DNA of 13,874 nucleotides from an uncultured Micrococcus sp. (GTDB lineage Bacteria > Actinomycetota > Actinomycetes > Actinomycetales > Micrococcaceae): contig CAMIOJ010000022.1 of assembly GCA_946222435.1 (NCBI GenBank), forward strand, positions 1-13,874, given 5' to 3'. Below, in pieces: positions 6,164 to 13,015 of the stretch. The translations under genes were made by a program, and so were the position numbers. Below the pieces are notes generated by a model that searched no databases, had not been told where the DNA came from, and saw nothing but the letters and a program-made list of their open reading frames with translations. The first letter of the stretch is position 1. The number at the start of each line of letters is the position of its first letter.

Positions 6164-6231
6164 ACAGGCGGGCCGGGGTTCCGGTCATCCCCCGGGTCCC
6201 GCGTCGCGGCATCAGTGCCCGCCCGCAGTCC

Positions 6232-6259
6232 GGCCGGGGGTCGCACCCGCACCCCGGCC
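6232..6259 (-). terminator. Hairpin after the ABC permease gene, probable terminator
   Basis: Arms GGCCGGGGGT (6232-6241) and ACCCCGGCC (6251-6259) pair with one bulged G around a nine-base loop, starting 13 nt after the permease stop on the minus strand. There is no T-run. Its place between this operon and the next minus-strand gene fits a terminator. Confidence 0.5.
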
Positions 6260-6272
6260 GTGTTCCGGCCTC

Positions 6273-7556
6273 TCACTCGTACCTCAGCGAAGAGATCGGG
6301 TCCTTGCGTGCCGCACGCACCGCGGGCAGGGCACCGGCCGCGAAGGCGATGCCCACGATCAGCGCCACGATGCCCAGCACGGACAGCGGCTCCACAGCGA
6401 ACAGCGTCAGGCCGGTGACGTCCTTGAGCGGGCCGTCCACGAGCAGCCGGTTGCCGATCAGGCCCACGGCCAGTCCGGCGCCGACGCCGATCAGCGAGCC
6501 CATCAGCCCGATCACCACGGCCTCGAGGGAGAACAGTCCGAAGACCTTCCCGCTGGTCATGCCGAGCGACTTCATCAGGCCGATCTCCCGGGTCCGCTCC
6601 TGCACGGACATCAGCAGGGTGTTGATGATGCCGAACGACGCGGCGAGCAGGGCGATCAGGCCGAAGCCGTTGAACACCCAGGTCACCGCATCGATCACGC
6701 CGCGGATCATGCCGAGCTGGTCCTCGAGGGTCTGCGCCTGGAACCCCTCGTCCGCCAGGGCCTTCTTCACGGCCGCCTCGTTGGCCTCCATGTCCTGCAC
6801 GGTCACGGTGGCGTTGAACCAGGTGTCCCGCTGCTCCTCGGGCAGGCCCTCGGTCTGGATCCCGTGGAGTGCGTCCTCCACCTTCACGGACGGCACGGGA
6901 CCGGCTCCGGAGCCGGAGGCGAGGGTCTCGGTCACGCCGACCACCTCGGCCTCCACCGAGCCCTCCTCGCCGAGCGGGTCGGAGGCCGCCAGCGTCACCG
7001 TCTCCCCCAGCACGTCCTCGGGGTCCGTGCCGCCGAGGGTCTCCACCCAGGCGAGCGGGACCGTGACCTCGTCCGCGTCCTCGGCGGGCATGCGGCCGAC
7101 GGCCAGGGAGGCGGTCTCGGTCTCGAAGGAGGAGCCCATGAAGGCCACCTGCCACTTCTTGCCGTCGGCGGTCTGGACGTAGTCCGGCTCCACCAGGCGG
7201 GTGGTCTCCACCTCGCTGATGTGCTCGATCCCCTCGATCTTCTCGAGGTCCGTCTTGGTCAGCATGGGCATGCCGAACATCTCGCCGGCGGCGGCCTCCT
7301 CCGCGTCGTACTCGGCGGGGGCGCCGTTGGTGGGCATGCCGGTGGCCATGTCCGCCTGCTTGGACACGTACAGCTCGTCCGGGGAGCCGAAGCCCTCCAC
7401 CATGGTATCCACGTAGCGGTTGACGCCGGCGCCGAGGCCGGAGGTCAGGGTCAGGGCGAACGCACCGATTACGATCGCGATCACCGTCAGCACCGTGCGC
7501 AGCTTGGAGCGCAGGGTGTTGGTCAGGGCCGTGCCGAACAGGTCTGCGGTCTTCAT
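6273..7556 (-). CDS. FtsX/MacB-type ABC transporter permease
   Basis: 427 residues. This is the membrane half of a LolCDE/MacB-class ABC system, which works on lipids, peptides or envelope processes rather than classic solute uptake. One N-terminal helix (18-40, after the typical NTLRSKLRTVLT) is followed by an extracytoplasmic domain of about 250 residues (41-290), then three helices at about 292-316, 342-368 and 388-412. The FtsX signature INTLLMSVQERTREIGLMKSLG (311-332) and the ending PAVRAARKDPISSLRYE are typical. ATG 7556 overlaps the ATPase stop as ATGA (4 nt), with AGGAGG-type sequence upstream, so the two are made together. The extracytoplasmic domain has a Met-rich, acidic stretch (70-98). 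The substrate is unknown. Confidence 0.92.
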   Translation of the reverse strand: MKTADLFGTALTNTLRSKLRTVLTVIAIVIGAFALTLTSGLGAGVNRYVDTMVEGFGSPDELYVSKQADMATGMPTNGAPAEYDAEEAAAGEMFGMPMLTKTDLEKIEGIEHISEVETTRLVEPDYVQTADGKKWQVAFMGSSFETETASLAVGRMPAEDADEVTVPLAWVETLGGTDPEDVLGETVTLAASDPLGEEGSVEAEVVGVTETLASGSGAGPVPSVKVEDALHGIQTEGLPEEQRDTWFNATVTVQDMEANEAAVKKALADEGFQAQTLEDQLGMIRGVIDAVTWVFNGFGLIALLAASFGIINTLLMSVQERTREIGLMKSLGMTSGKVFGLFSLEAVVIGLMGSLIGVGAGLAVGLIGNRLLVDGPLKDVTGLTLFAVEPLSVLGIVALIVGIAFAAGALPAVRAARKDPISSLRYE

Positions 7557-8437
7557 CGGTCCTCCTCCTTCCCGACGACGGCCGCCCGGCCCGTCGTGTC
7601 ATCTCCGGTTCCCGTGGGCTCCCCTTCTGCGGTCCCGACCGGTGCGGCCTCGGCCGCCCGTCCGGCGAGCGGCGCCGGTCCGGCGGCGTCCTGCGCGTGG
7701 TCGGCGACGATCTGTCCGTCCTGCAGCTCGATGCGGCGGCCGCACCGGTCAGCGAGGTCGTCGTCGTGGGTGACCACCACGAGGGTGATGCCCTCGTCCC
7801 GGTTGAGGCCGAAGAGGATGTCCTCCACCACGGCCGAGGTGGCGGTGTCCAGGTTGCCGGTGGGCTCGTCCGCGAACAGCACGGTGGGGCGGTTGACCAG
7901 GGCGCGGGCGATGCACACCCGCTGCTTCTGGCCTCCGGAGAGGTCGGTGGCGCGGTTGTCCGCCTTCTCGGCCATCTCCAGCCGCTCGAGGACCTCGAGG
8001 CCGCGGCGGCGGCGTTCGGCCCGCGGGGCACCGGCGATCTTCAGCGGCAGCACCACGTTCTCCAGCACCGTCTGCGATGGGTTGAGGAAGAACTGCTGGA
8101 ACACGAACCCGAAGGTCTCGTTGCGCAGCCGGGCCACGGCCTTCGGCTTCAGCTCGGACACAGGACGGCCGTCCATGGCGACTACGCCGTGGGAGGGCCG
8201 GTCCAGCAGGGCGAGCAGGTGCATGAGCGTGGACTTGCCGGAGCCAGACTTGCCCACGATCGCCACGGACTCGCCGTGGCTGATCTGCAGGGTCAGCCCG
8301 CGCAGGGCGTCGAAGCGCGCCTCGCCCTGCCCGTAGGACTTCACGAGGTTCTCGGTCTCCAGGACCGGCTCGGCGGCCGGCCGGTGCGCGGTCGGATCGG
8401 GTGTGGTCATGGCGGGGGGCGGCGTGGCCGTGGACAT
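7553..8437 (-). CDS. ABC transporter ATP-binding protein (LolD/MacB/SalX type)
   Basis: 294 residues. It is the cytoplasmic ATPase driving the downstream FtsX/MacB-type permease. Walker A GKSGSGKST (62-70), Q-loop Gln114, signature LSGGQKQR (166-173), Walker B VLFADEP (186-192) with Glu191, D-loop NLD (195-197) and H-loop His224 are all present. DEPTGNLD is characteristic of the LolD/MacB branch. I start it at ATG 8437 because GAGAGG lies 5 nt upstream. An ATG at 8479 would add an Arg-rich 14-residue stretch without a good site, and ATG 8410 also lacks one. The last 45 or so residues (about 250-294) form an Ala/Gly/Glu-rich, probably disordered tail, longer than usual for this family. First gene of a two-gene operon. 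Confidence 0.93.
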   Translation of the reverse strand: MSTATPPPAMTTPDPTAHRPAAEPVLETENLVKSYGQGEARFDALRGLTLQISHGESVAIVGKSGSGKSTLMHLLALLDRPSHGVVAMDGRPVSELKPKAVARLRNETFGFVFQQFFLNPSQTVLENVVLPLKIAGAPRAERRRRGLEVLERLEMAEKADNRATDLSGGQKQRVCIARALVNRPTVLFADEPTGNLDTATSAVVEDILFGLNRDEGITLVVVTHDDDLADRCGRRIELQDGQIVADHAQDAAGPAPLAGRAAEAAPVGTAEGEPTGTGDDTTGRAAVVGKEEDR

Positions 8438-8538
8438 GCGTCCCTCTCGTCGTCGGTGGCGGCGGACCGGGCGAGCCATGAGCGGCCGGTGGGCGGCCGT
8501 CGTCGTGGATCCCCGGTGACTCCATTCTCCCGGAACGC

Positions 8539-8580
8539 GACGGCGGGGACCTCCCTCGTCAGGAGGAGATCCCCGCCGTC
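8539..8580 (-). terminator. Terminator after trpS
   Basis: Outer arms GACGGCGGGGA (8539-8549) and TCCCCGCCGTC (8570-8580) pair perfectly over 11 bp. CCTCC (8550-8554) and GGAGG (8562-8566) extend the stem by 5 bp, with a three-base bulge and a seven-base loop. It starts 27 nt after the trpS stop on the minus strand and precedes the ABC operon leader. No T-run follows. Confidence 0.75.
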
Positions 8581-8607
8581 CGACTCCGATCTTCGGCGTA
8601 GTCCGGC

Positions 8608-9684
8608 TCAGCCGACCGGGGGCAGGAAGCCGACCTTCCGGTAGACGTCCTCGAGCACCGGGGTGGCGACCTCGCGGGCCTTCTGGGCGCCGCGGGCGAG
8701 CAGACGGTCCAGCTCGGCCGGGTCCTCGAGCAGGCCGAGGGCGCGCTCGCGGATGGGGGCGACGGCCTCCACCACGGCGTCCGCGACGGCGACCTTGAGG
8801 TGGCCGTACATCTTGCCCTCGAACTCGGCCTCGAGCTCGGCGATCGGCTTCTCGGTGACCGCGGAGAGGATGGTGAGCAGGTTGGAGACGCCCGGCTTGG
8901 CCTCACGGTCGAAGCGGACCTCGGTGCCGGTGTCCGTGACGGCGGACCTGATGCGCTTGGCGATCTTCTTCGGCTCGTCGAGGATGTTGATCAGGCCGTT
9001 CGGGGACTCGGCCGACTTGGACATCTTCGCCGTGGGGTTCTGCAGGTCGTAGATGCGGGCGCCGGCCTCCGGGTAGAAGCCGGTGGGCAGCACGAAGGTC
9101 TCGCCGTAGCGGTGGTTGAACCGCTGGGCGAGGTCGCGGGTGAGCTCCACGTGCTGGCGCTGGTCGTCCCCCACCGGCACGCCGTGCGGCTGGTAGAGCA
9201 GGATGTCCGCGGCCATGAGCATGGGGTAGGCCAGCAGGCCCACGCCGGCGGCGTCCGCGCCCTGCTTGGCGGCCTTGTCCTTGAACTGCGTCATGCGCTG
9301 GGCCTCGCCCATGCCGGTCATGCAGGTCAGCACCCAGGCCAGCTGGGCGTGCTCGGGCACCTGGGACTGCACGAACAGGGTGGAGCGCTCCGGGTCGATG
9401 CCGCCGGCGATGTACTGGGCGGCGGCCACGCGGGTGCGCTGGGCCAGAGACTCCGGGTCCTGCGGCACGGTGATGGCGTGCAGGTCCGGGATGAAGAAGT
9501 AGGCGTCGAAGTCGTCCTGGGTGCGGACCCAGTTCACGAGCGCGCCCAGGTAGTTGCCCAGGTGCAGGGAGTCCGCGGAGGGCTGCATGCCGGACAGCAC
9601 GCGGTGGCGGGCGCCGGCGCCGGCCAGGTGCGCGGTGGTGGACGGGTCCTGGGCCAGCACGTCGGCCACGGTGTTCTTCGTCAT
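8608..9684 (-). CDS. trpS: Tryptophanyl-tRNA synthetase
   Basis: 358 residues. A class I aminoacyl-tRNA synthetase that charges tRNA-Trp in the cytoplasm. The ATP-binding HIGH-type motif is HLGN (41-44) in SGMQPSADSLHLGN. GDDQRQHVELTRDLA (172-186) is the TrpRS GxDQ region, which takes part in binding, and KMSKS (220-224) is the class I signature loop. The length fits bacterial TrpRS (about 330-360), with an N-terminal extension of about 25 residues (1-27). ATG 9684 is preceded by a weak purine-rich AAGAAGAG site. The gene follows xthA at 50 nt and is last in a three-gene minus-strand run before the hairpin at 8539-8580. I see no tRNA-like T-box leader; this is an internal operon gene. Confidence 0.97.
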   Translation of the reverse strand: MTKNTVADVLAQDPSTTAHLAGAGARHRVLSGMQPSADSLHLGNYLGALVNWVRTQDDFDAYFFIPDLHAITVPQDPESLAQRTRVAAAQYIAGGIDPERSTLFVQSQVPEHAQLAWVLTCMTGMGEAQRMTQFKDKAAKQGADAAGVGLLAYPMLMAADILLYQPHGVPVGDDQRQHVELTRDLAQRFNHRYGETFVLPTGFYPEAGARIYDLQNPTAKMSKSAESPNGLINILDEPKKIAKRIRSAVTDTGTEVRFDREAKPGVSNLLTILSAVTEKPIAELEAEFEGKMYGHLKVAVADAVVEAVAPIRERALGLLEDPAELDRLLARGAQKAREVATPVLEDVYRKVGFLPPVG

Positions 9685-9734
9685 TGCTCTTCTTGTCTCT
9701 TCGGTCCGTGTCTGCGTGGCGCCCGGCGGGGCGC

Positions 9735-10661
9735 TCAGTACTGATAGTCCGCCACGAGCGGGGCGTGGTCGGAGAAGCGGGTGCCCCAGGACGGGGCGCG
9801 GTCCACCACGGCGGAGGTGGCGCGGTCCGCCAGGGACGGGGTGGCCATGTGGTAGTCGATGCGCCAGCCGGCGTCGTTGTCGAAGGCCTTCCCGCGCATG
9901 GACCACCAGGTGTAGGGGCCGGCCACGTCCCCGGCGAGGGTGCGGCCGACGTCCACGTAGCCGAGCTCGCCGAAGAAGCGGTCGAAGTACGCGCGCTCCT
10001 CCGGGAGGAAGCCGGCCTTCTTCACGTTGCCCTTCCAGTTCTTGATGTCCCACTCGGTGTGGCCCACGTTGAGGTCGCCGGTCACCAGGACCTCGCGGCC
10101 GGTCGCGGCGAGCTCCGGCAGGCGGCGGACCATCTCGTCCAGGAAGCGGTACTTGTCCTCCTGCTTCGGGGTGCCGACGCCACCGGTGTGCACGTAGGCG
10201 GACACCACGGTGAGCAGGGAGCCGTCCGGCAGCCGAATGTCCGCCTCGATCCAGCGGCCGACGTCGTTGACGTGGCCGCCCTCGTCCCGCAGTCCGCGGC
10301 GGACGTCCTCGATGGGGAACCGGGAGGCGATCGCCACGCCGGCCCGGCCCTTGGCGGCGGCCTCCACGTCCACGAGGTGCACCTCGTCCCAGGCGCCGTC
10401 CACGATCTTCGGGATCAGGGCGGCGGTGATGTCCTGCGGGGCGCGGACCTCCTGCAGCGTCATGATGTCCACGCCGCGGCCGGCGAACCAGCCGATCATG
10501 CCCTTGCGGTGGGAGGCGCGGATGCCGTTGACGTTCACGGAGGCGATGCGCACCGCACCCTCGGCCTTGGGGGCGCCGGCGTTGGCGTGGATGATCGGCT
10601 CGCCCTCGGCGGGCTCGGGGTACTTGCCGGTCACGGGGTCCCTCTGGGGCAGCTCGGCCAT
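9735..10661 (-). CDS. xthA: Exodeoxyribonuclease III-family AP endonuclease
   Basis: 308 residues. A Mg-dependent nuclease of the exonuclease-endonuclease-phosphatase fold that would cut DNA at abasic sites and trim damaged 3' ends in base excision repair. Visible motifs are IASVNVNGIRA (39-49, Asn43 region), LQE (Glu71), SAYV (Tyr156), GDLNV (Asp196, Asn198), GWRIDY (265-270) and SDHAP (Asp298-His299), covering the metal and catalytic residues. The first 36 or so residues, Pro/Glu/Ala-rich, extend beyond the E. coli XthA start. GTG at 10553 (Val37), with GAGG close upstream, is an alternative start giving a more usual length. ATG 10661 lies 1 nt after the upstream stop (TGACATG), with GGTGG upstream, so coupling is likely. 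Confidence 0.95.
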   Translation of the reverse strand: MAELPQRDPVTGKYPEPAEGEPIIHANAGAPKAEGAVRIASVNVNGIRASHRKGMIGWFAGRGVDIMTLQEVRAPQDITAALIPKIVDGAWDEVHLVDVEAAAKGRAGVAIASRFPIEDVRRGLRDEGGHVNDVGRWIEADIRLPDGSLLTVVSAYVHTGGVGTPKQEDKYRFLDEMVRRLPELAATGREVLVTGDLNVGHTEWDIKNWKGNVKKAGFLPEERAYFDRFFGELGYVDVGRTLAGDVAGPYTWWSMRGKAFDNDAGWRIDYHMATPSLADRATSAVVDRAPSWGTRFSDHAPLVADYQY

Positions 10662-10662
10662 G

Positions 10663-11229
10663 TCAGTCCACCACCGTTCCGGACACCGGGCCCTCGCCCT
10701 GGTCCTTGCGTGCGTCGTCTCGGGAGTCGCGGCCCCCGTCGTCGCCCTTGATCATGTCCCGGGCGTTCGAGGCGGTGATGTCGATGGTCTCCAGCGCTCG
10801 GTCCACCATGTCCCGGTCCAGCTCGCCGGAGGCCAGCTGCTCGCGCACCACGCGGACCTGCACCTGGCAGATCTTGAAGGAGTGGTCCAGCTTGGTGTCC
10901 CGCATGGGGTCCGCGGCCACGGCGGTCTGGGCGCCGGCCTGGACGGGTGCCTCGTGCGGCCGGGCGGTGTTGGCCACCATGGAGTCCACCCGGCGGGCGG
11001 CGCCCTGGATGCCTTTGCGCATCTGCAGGAACACCACGATCGCGAAGATCAGCCAGCCCGCGGAGATCGCCACCAGCAGCCACCCGATGATCGAGTTCTG
11101 GTTGGCGGCGAACAGCAGCGCCACCAGCAGCACGGTGATCATGACCGCGAAGCCCAGGCCGCCGACCTGCAGCCCACCTCCACGCTTGGTTCGGGGCGTG
11201 CCGGGGGCACCGGGCAGGGCGTTGGCCAT
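10663..11229 (-). CDS. Hypothetical two-helix membrane protein
   Basis: 188 residues, family not recognised. ATG 11229 has an AGAGGAAG ribosome-binding site 6-7 nt upstream. A Pro/Gly-rich N-terminal tail (1-22) is followed by two helices at about 24-42 and 48-70 joined by a short NQNS turn. A cytoplasmic domain of about 115 residues follows, with a Pro/Ala linker (88-107), a probably helical part HSFKICQVQVRVVREQL and ETIDITASNARDMIK (116-161), and a charged, disordered end (GDDGGRDSRDDARKDQ). The hairpin-plus-soluble-tail layout suggests a membrane-tethered adaptor, but nothing identifies a function. It heads an apparent operon with xthA and trpS, both housekeeping genes, and is divergent from the MFS gene. 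Confidence 0.8.
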   Translation of the reverse strand: MANALPGAPGTPRTKRGGGLQVGGLGFAVMITVLLVALLFAANQNSIIGWLLVAISAGWLIFAIVVFLQMRKGIQGAARRVDSMVANTARPHEAPVQAGAQTAVAADPMRDTKLDHSFKICQVQVRVVREQLASGELDRDMVDRALETIDITASNARDMIKGDDGGRDSRDDARKDQGEGPVSGTVVD

Positions 11230-11276
11230 GGGTGGGCTTCCTCTCCTCGAGGGCGACGTGTGCGGGATCGGCCTCC

Positions 11277-11282
11277 ATTCTC
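11277..11282 (-). promoter_or_regulatory. Possible -10 box upstream of the 10663-11229 operon
   Basis: The minus strand reads GAGAAT (4 of 6 matches to TATAAT), 47 nt before the ATG at 11229. The same sequence in a shared 13-bp context lies before the ABC operon (8524-8529). No clear -35 is present, and the expected -35 region overlaps the palindrome at 11285-11303. Confidence 0.25.
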
Positions 11283-11284
11283 CC

Positions 11285-11303
11285 GCACCGGCGGTGCCGG
11301 TGC
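11285..11303. promoter_or_regulatory. Perfect 8-bp inverted repeat in divergent promoter region (candidate operator)
   Basis: GCACCGGC and GCCGGTGC (11285-11292, 11296-11303) flank the three-base centre GGT. It lies between the divergent starts at 11229 and 11435 and covers the expected -35 area of the minus-strand promoter. Operators of exporter genes often look like this, but a GC-rich palindrome can also arise by chance or act as RNA structure. Confidence 0.35.
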
Positions 11304-11422
11304 CACTCGAGCCCATCCGGCGGTGAGGCGTCCCGACGACGGCCGGGTCCGTCGTCGTGCCCCTGGCGTTCCCGTGGGGCCGGTGAGATCACAGCGTCCC
11401 GGCACCGTTCACAGCCCTGGCC

Positions 11423-11428
11423 TATCCT
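11423..11428 (+). promoter_or_regulatory. -10 box of leaderless MFS transcript
   Basis: TATCCT lies six bases (gtcccg) before the GTG at 11435, so the transcription start should fall on the start codon. There is no Shine-Dalgarno sequence, which agrees with leaderless translation. No recognisable -35 at 16-18 nt. Confidence 0.5.
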
Positions 11429-11434
11429 GTCCCG

Positions 11435-12922
11435 GTGACCGAGACGACCCCGGAGGCAACCTCCACGCGCTTCAGCCCGGAGCAGACCCGCATCCTGCTG
11501 GTGCTGCTCATGCCGCTGTTCCTGGCGCTGATGAGCGTGTCCGTGGTGAACGTGGCCCTGCCGGCCATCGAGCGCGGACTCGGTGCCTCCGCAGCAGACC
11601 TGCAGTGGGTCCTCTCCGGCTACACCCTGACCTTCGGCGTGGTGCTGGTGGCCGCCGGCCGGGCCGGAGACCTGTGGGGCCGCAAGCCGCTGTTCCTTGC
11701 CGGGATCCTCGTCTACACGCTCGGCTCGCTGCTGGCCGGGTTCGCCGTGGACCCGCTGATGCTCAACGCCGCCCGCCTGCTCATGGGCTGCGGCGCCGGC
11801 CTGTTCAACCCGCAGATCATCGGCGTCATCCAGTCCTCCTTCTCCGGGCGGGCGCGCGGCCGGGCCTACGGGTTCTTCGGCACGGTGATCGGCCTGGGCG
11901 TGGCCGTGGGCCCGCCGACCGGCGGTGCCCTTCTCGGCGTGCTCGGGGACCAGTGGGGGTGGAGGTCCCTGTTCCTGCTCAACGTGCCGCTCGGGCTGGC
12001 CGCCCTGGTGATGGGCCTGCTGTGGCTGCACCCGCCGACGCAGACCACCGCGGACCTGGTGCCGAGGGGCCTGAAGTACCTGGATCCGGTGGGCATGGCC
12101 CTGCTCGCGGCCACCACGGTCTCCCTGATGCTCCCGTTCATCCTCCAGGACGCGCTGTGGCTGCTGGCCGTGGCCGCCGTGCTCGTGGCCGGCTGGTGGG
12201 CGTGGGAGGTGCGCGTGCGCGCCACGGCCGCCCGGACCGGCGTGTACCCGATGGTGGACCCGGCCCTGTTCCGCCGGCCGTCCTTCACCCTGGGCACCCT
12301 GCAGGTGACCGTGTACATGGCGGCCATGCCCGCGGCGTTCGCCGTGGTGGCGCTGTTCGCCCAGGACGGACTGGGGCTCTCCCCGTTCGTGGCCGGGGTC
12401 TCCACGCTGACCTCGGCGCTGATGGTCGTGGCCCTCTCCGCGTGGATCGGCGCCCGCGTGGACCGGTTCGGCCCGTGGTTCGTGTTCGCGGGCGGGGCGC
12501 TGGCCGTGGTGTCCGCGCTGCTGCTGATCGTCGCGTTCGCGAAGGTGACGGACGGCTCCTGGCCCTACTGGACGATCCCCCTGATCCTGCTGCCCCAGGG
12601 CGTCTCCCAGGCGCTGATCCTCACCAGCTCCCAGGTGCTCATGATGGACGACGTGGCCCCGCGCGAGGCCGGCGCCGCCGGCGGCGTCTCCCAGACCATC
12701 CAGCGCATCGGCACCTCCACCGGCATCGCCGCGGTCACCGGCGTGTACTTCATGACCGTGGCCGGTGCTCCGGAGCTGTCCGACCGCGAAGCCTCCGGCG
12801 CCGCCTCCGTGGACGCCCTCTGGGCCGTGCTGGCCTGCTGGACCGTGGTGCTGGCGATCGGCGCGGCGGACCTGGTCCGGCGCGCGGTACAGCGGCGCCG
12901 CGGGCGGGCCGCGGACGTCTGA
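11435..12922 (+). CDS. MFS transporter, DHA2 (EmrB/QacA) drug-exporter type, 14 helices
   Basis: 495 residues. A proton-driven exporter of the cytoplasmic membrane, most like the 14-helix drug:H+ antiporter family 2. The first helix holds LMSVSVVNVALPAI (32-45), the DHA2-type motif. Motif A is GRAGDLWGRK (75-84) between helices 2 and 3, and the antiporter motif C is GLGVAVGPPTGG (153-164) in helix 5. The long hydrophobic stretches after residue 215 fit the extra central helices and the C-terminal half. The GTG at 11435 has no ribosome-binding site but has a -10 box ending 6 nt upstream, so it is probably read leaderless. No regulator gene is adjacent. The substrate cannot be told from sequence; it could be drugs or an endogenous metabolite. 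It is convergent with the ABC-2 permease. Confidence 0.92.
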   Translation: MTETTPEATSTRFSPEQTRILLVLLMPLFLALMSVSVVNVALPAIERGLGASAADLQWVLSGYTLTFGVVLVAAGRAGDLWGRKPLFLAGILVYTLGSLLAGFAVDPLMLNAARLLMGCGAGLFNPQIIGVIQSSFSGRARGRAYGFFGTVIGLGVAVGPPTGGALLGVLGDQWGWRSLFLLNVPLGLAALVMGLLWLHPPTQTTADLVPRGLKYLDPVGMALLAATTVSLMLPFILQDALWLLAVAAVLVAGWWAWEVRVRATAARTGVYPMVDPALFRRPSFTLGTLQVTVYMAAMPAAFAVVALFAQDGLGLSPFVAGVSTLTSALMVVALSAWIGARVDRFGPWFVFAGGALAVVSALLLIVAFAKVTDGSWPYWTIPLILLPQGVSQALILTSSQVLMMDDVAPREAGAAGGVSQTIQRIGTSTGIAAVTGVYFMTVAGAPELSDREASGAASVDALWAVLACWTVVLAIGAADLVRRAVQRRRGRAADV

Positions 12923-12940
12923 GGGGTCAGCGTCGGGCGA

Positions 12941-12994
12941 GCACCCGGTGAGGCGGGAGCGCCCGGTGCGGCGGGAGCGCCCGGTGAGGGGCCG
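12941..12994. repeat. Three 18-bp tandem repeats after the MFS gene
   Basis: Three 18-bp units lie at 12941-12958, 12959-12976 and 12977-12994. The first two differ at two positions; the third diverges over its last five bases, where it becomes the left arm of the terminator hairpin. The core is GCGCCCGGTGAGG. They begin 18 nt after the MFS stop and appear non-coding. Confidence 0.8.
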
Positions 12995-13015
12995 ACGTCG
13001 ACAAGCCCCTCACCG
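12982..13015. terminator. Shared bidirectional terminator between MFS and ABC-2 permease genes
   Basis: CGGTGAGGGGC (12982-12992) and GCCCCTCACCG (13005-13015) form a perfect 11-bp stem around a 12-base loop that contains the self-complementary CGACGTCG. It lies between two convergent genes, and its right arm contains the minus-strand stop codon of the permease. No T-run on either side. Confidence 0.75.

Noticed and set aside
5725..8031. 768-codon minus-strand frame that would fuse the ABC region to the small membrane protein
   Set aside because: Only the last 141 codons look like a protein; the rest is an out-of-frame reading of the ABC ATPase and permease genes, rich in Arg, Gly and Asp.
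9685..10053. N-terminal extension of TrpRS upstream of ATG 9684
   Set aside because: It would overlap the 3' part of xthA in another frame and has Arg/Gly/His-rich shadow composition; TrpRS is already full length from 9684.
10210..12951. 913-codon plus-strand open frame through the xthA, hypothetical and MFS regions
   Set aside because: It is antisense to xthA and the two-helix gene, then runs out of frame through the MFS gene. The sequence is Arg/Gly/Pro-rich and the true genes in other frames carry full motifs.
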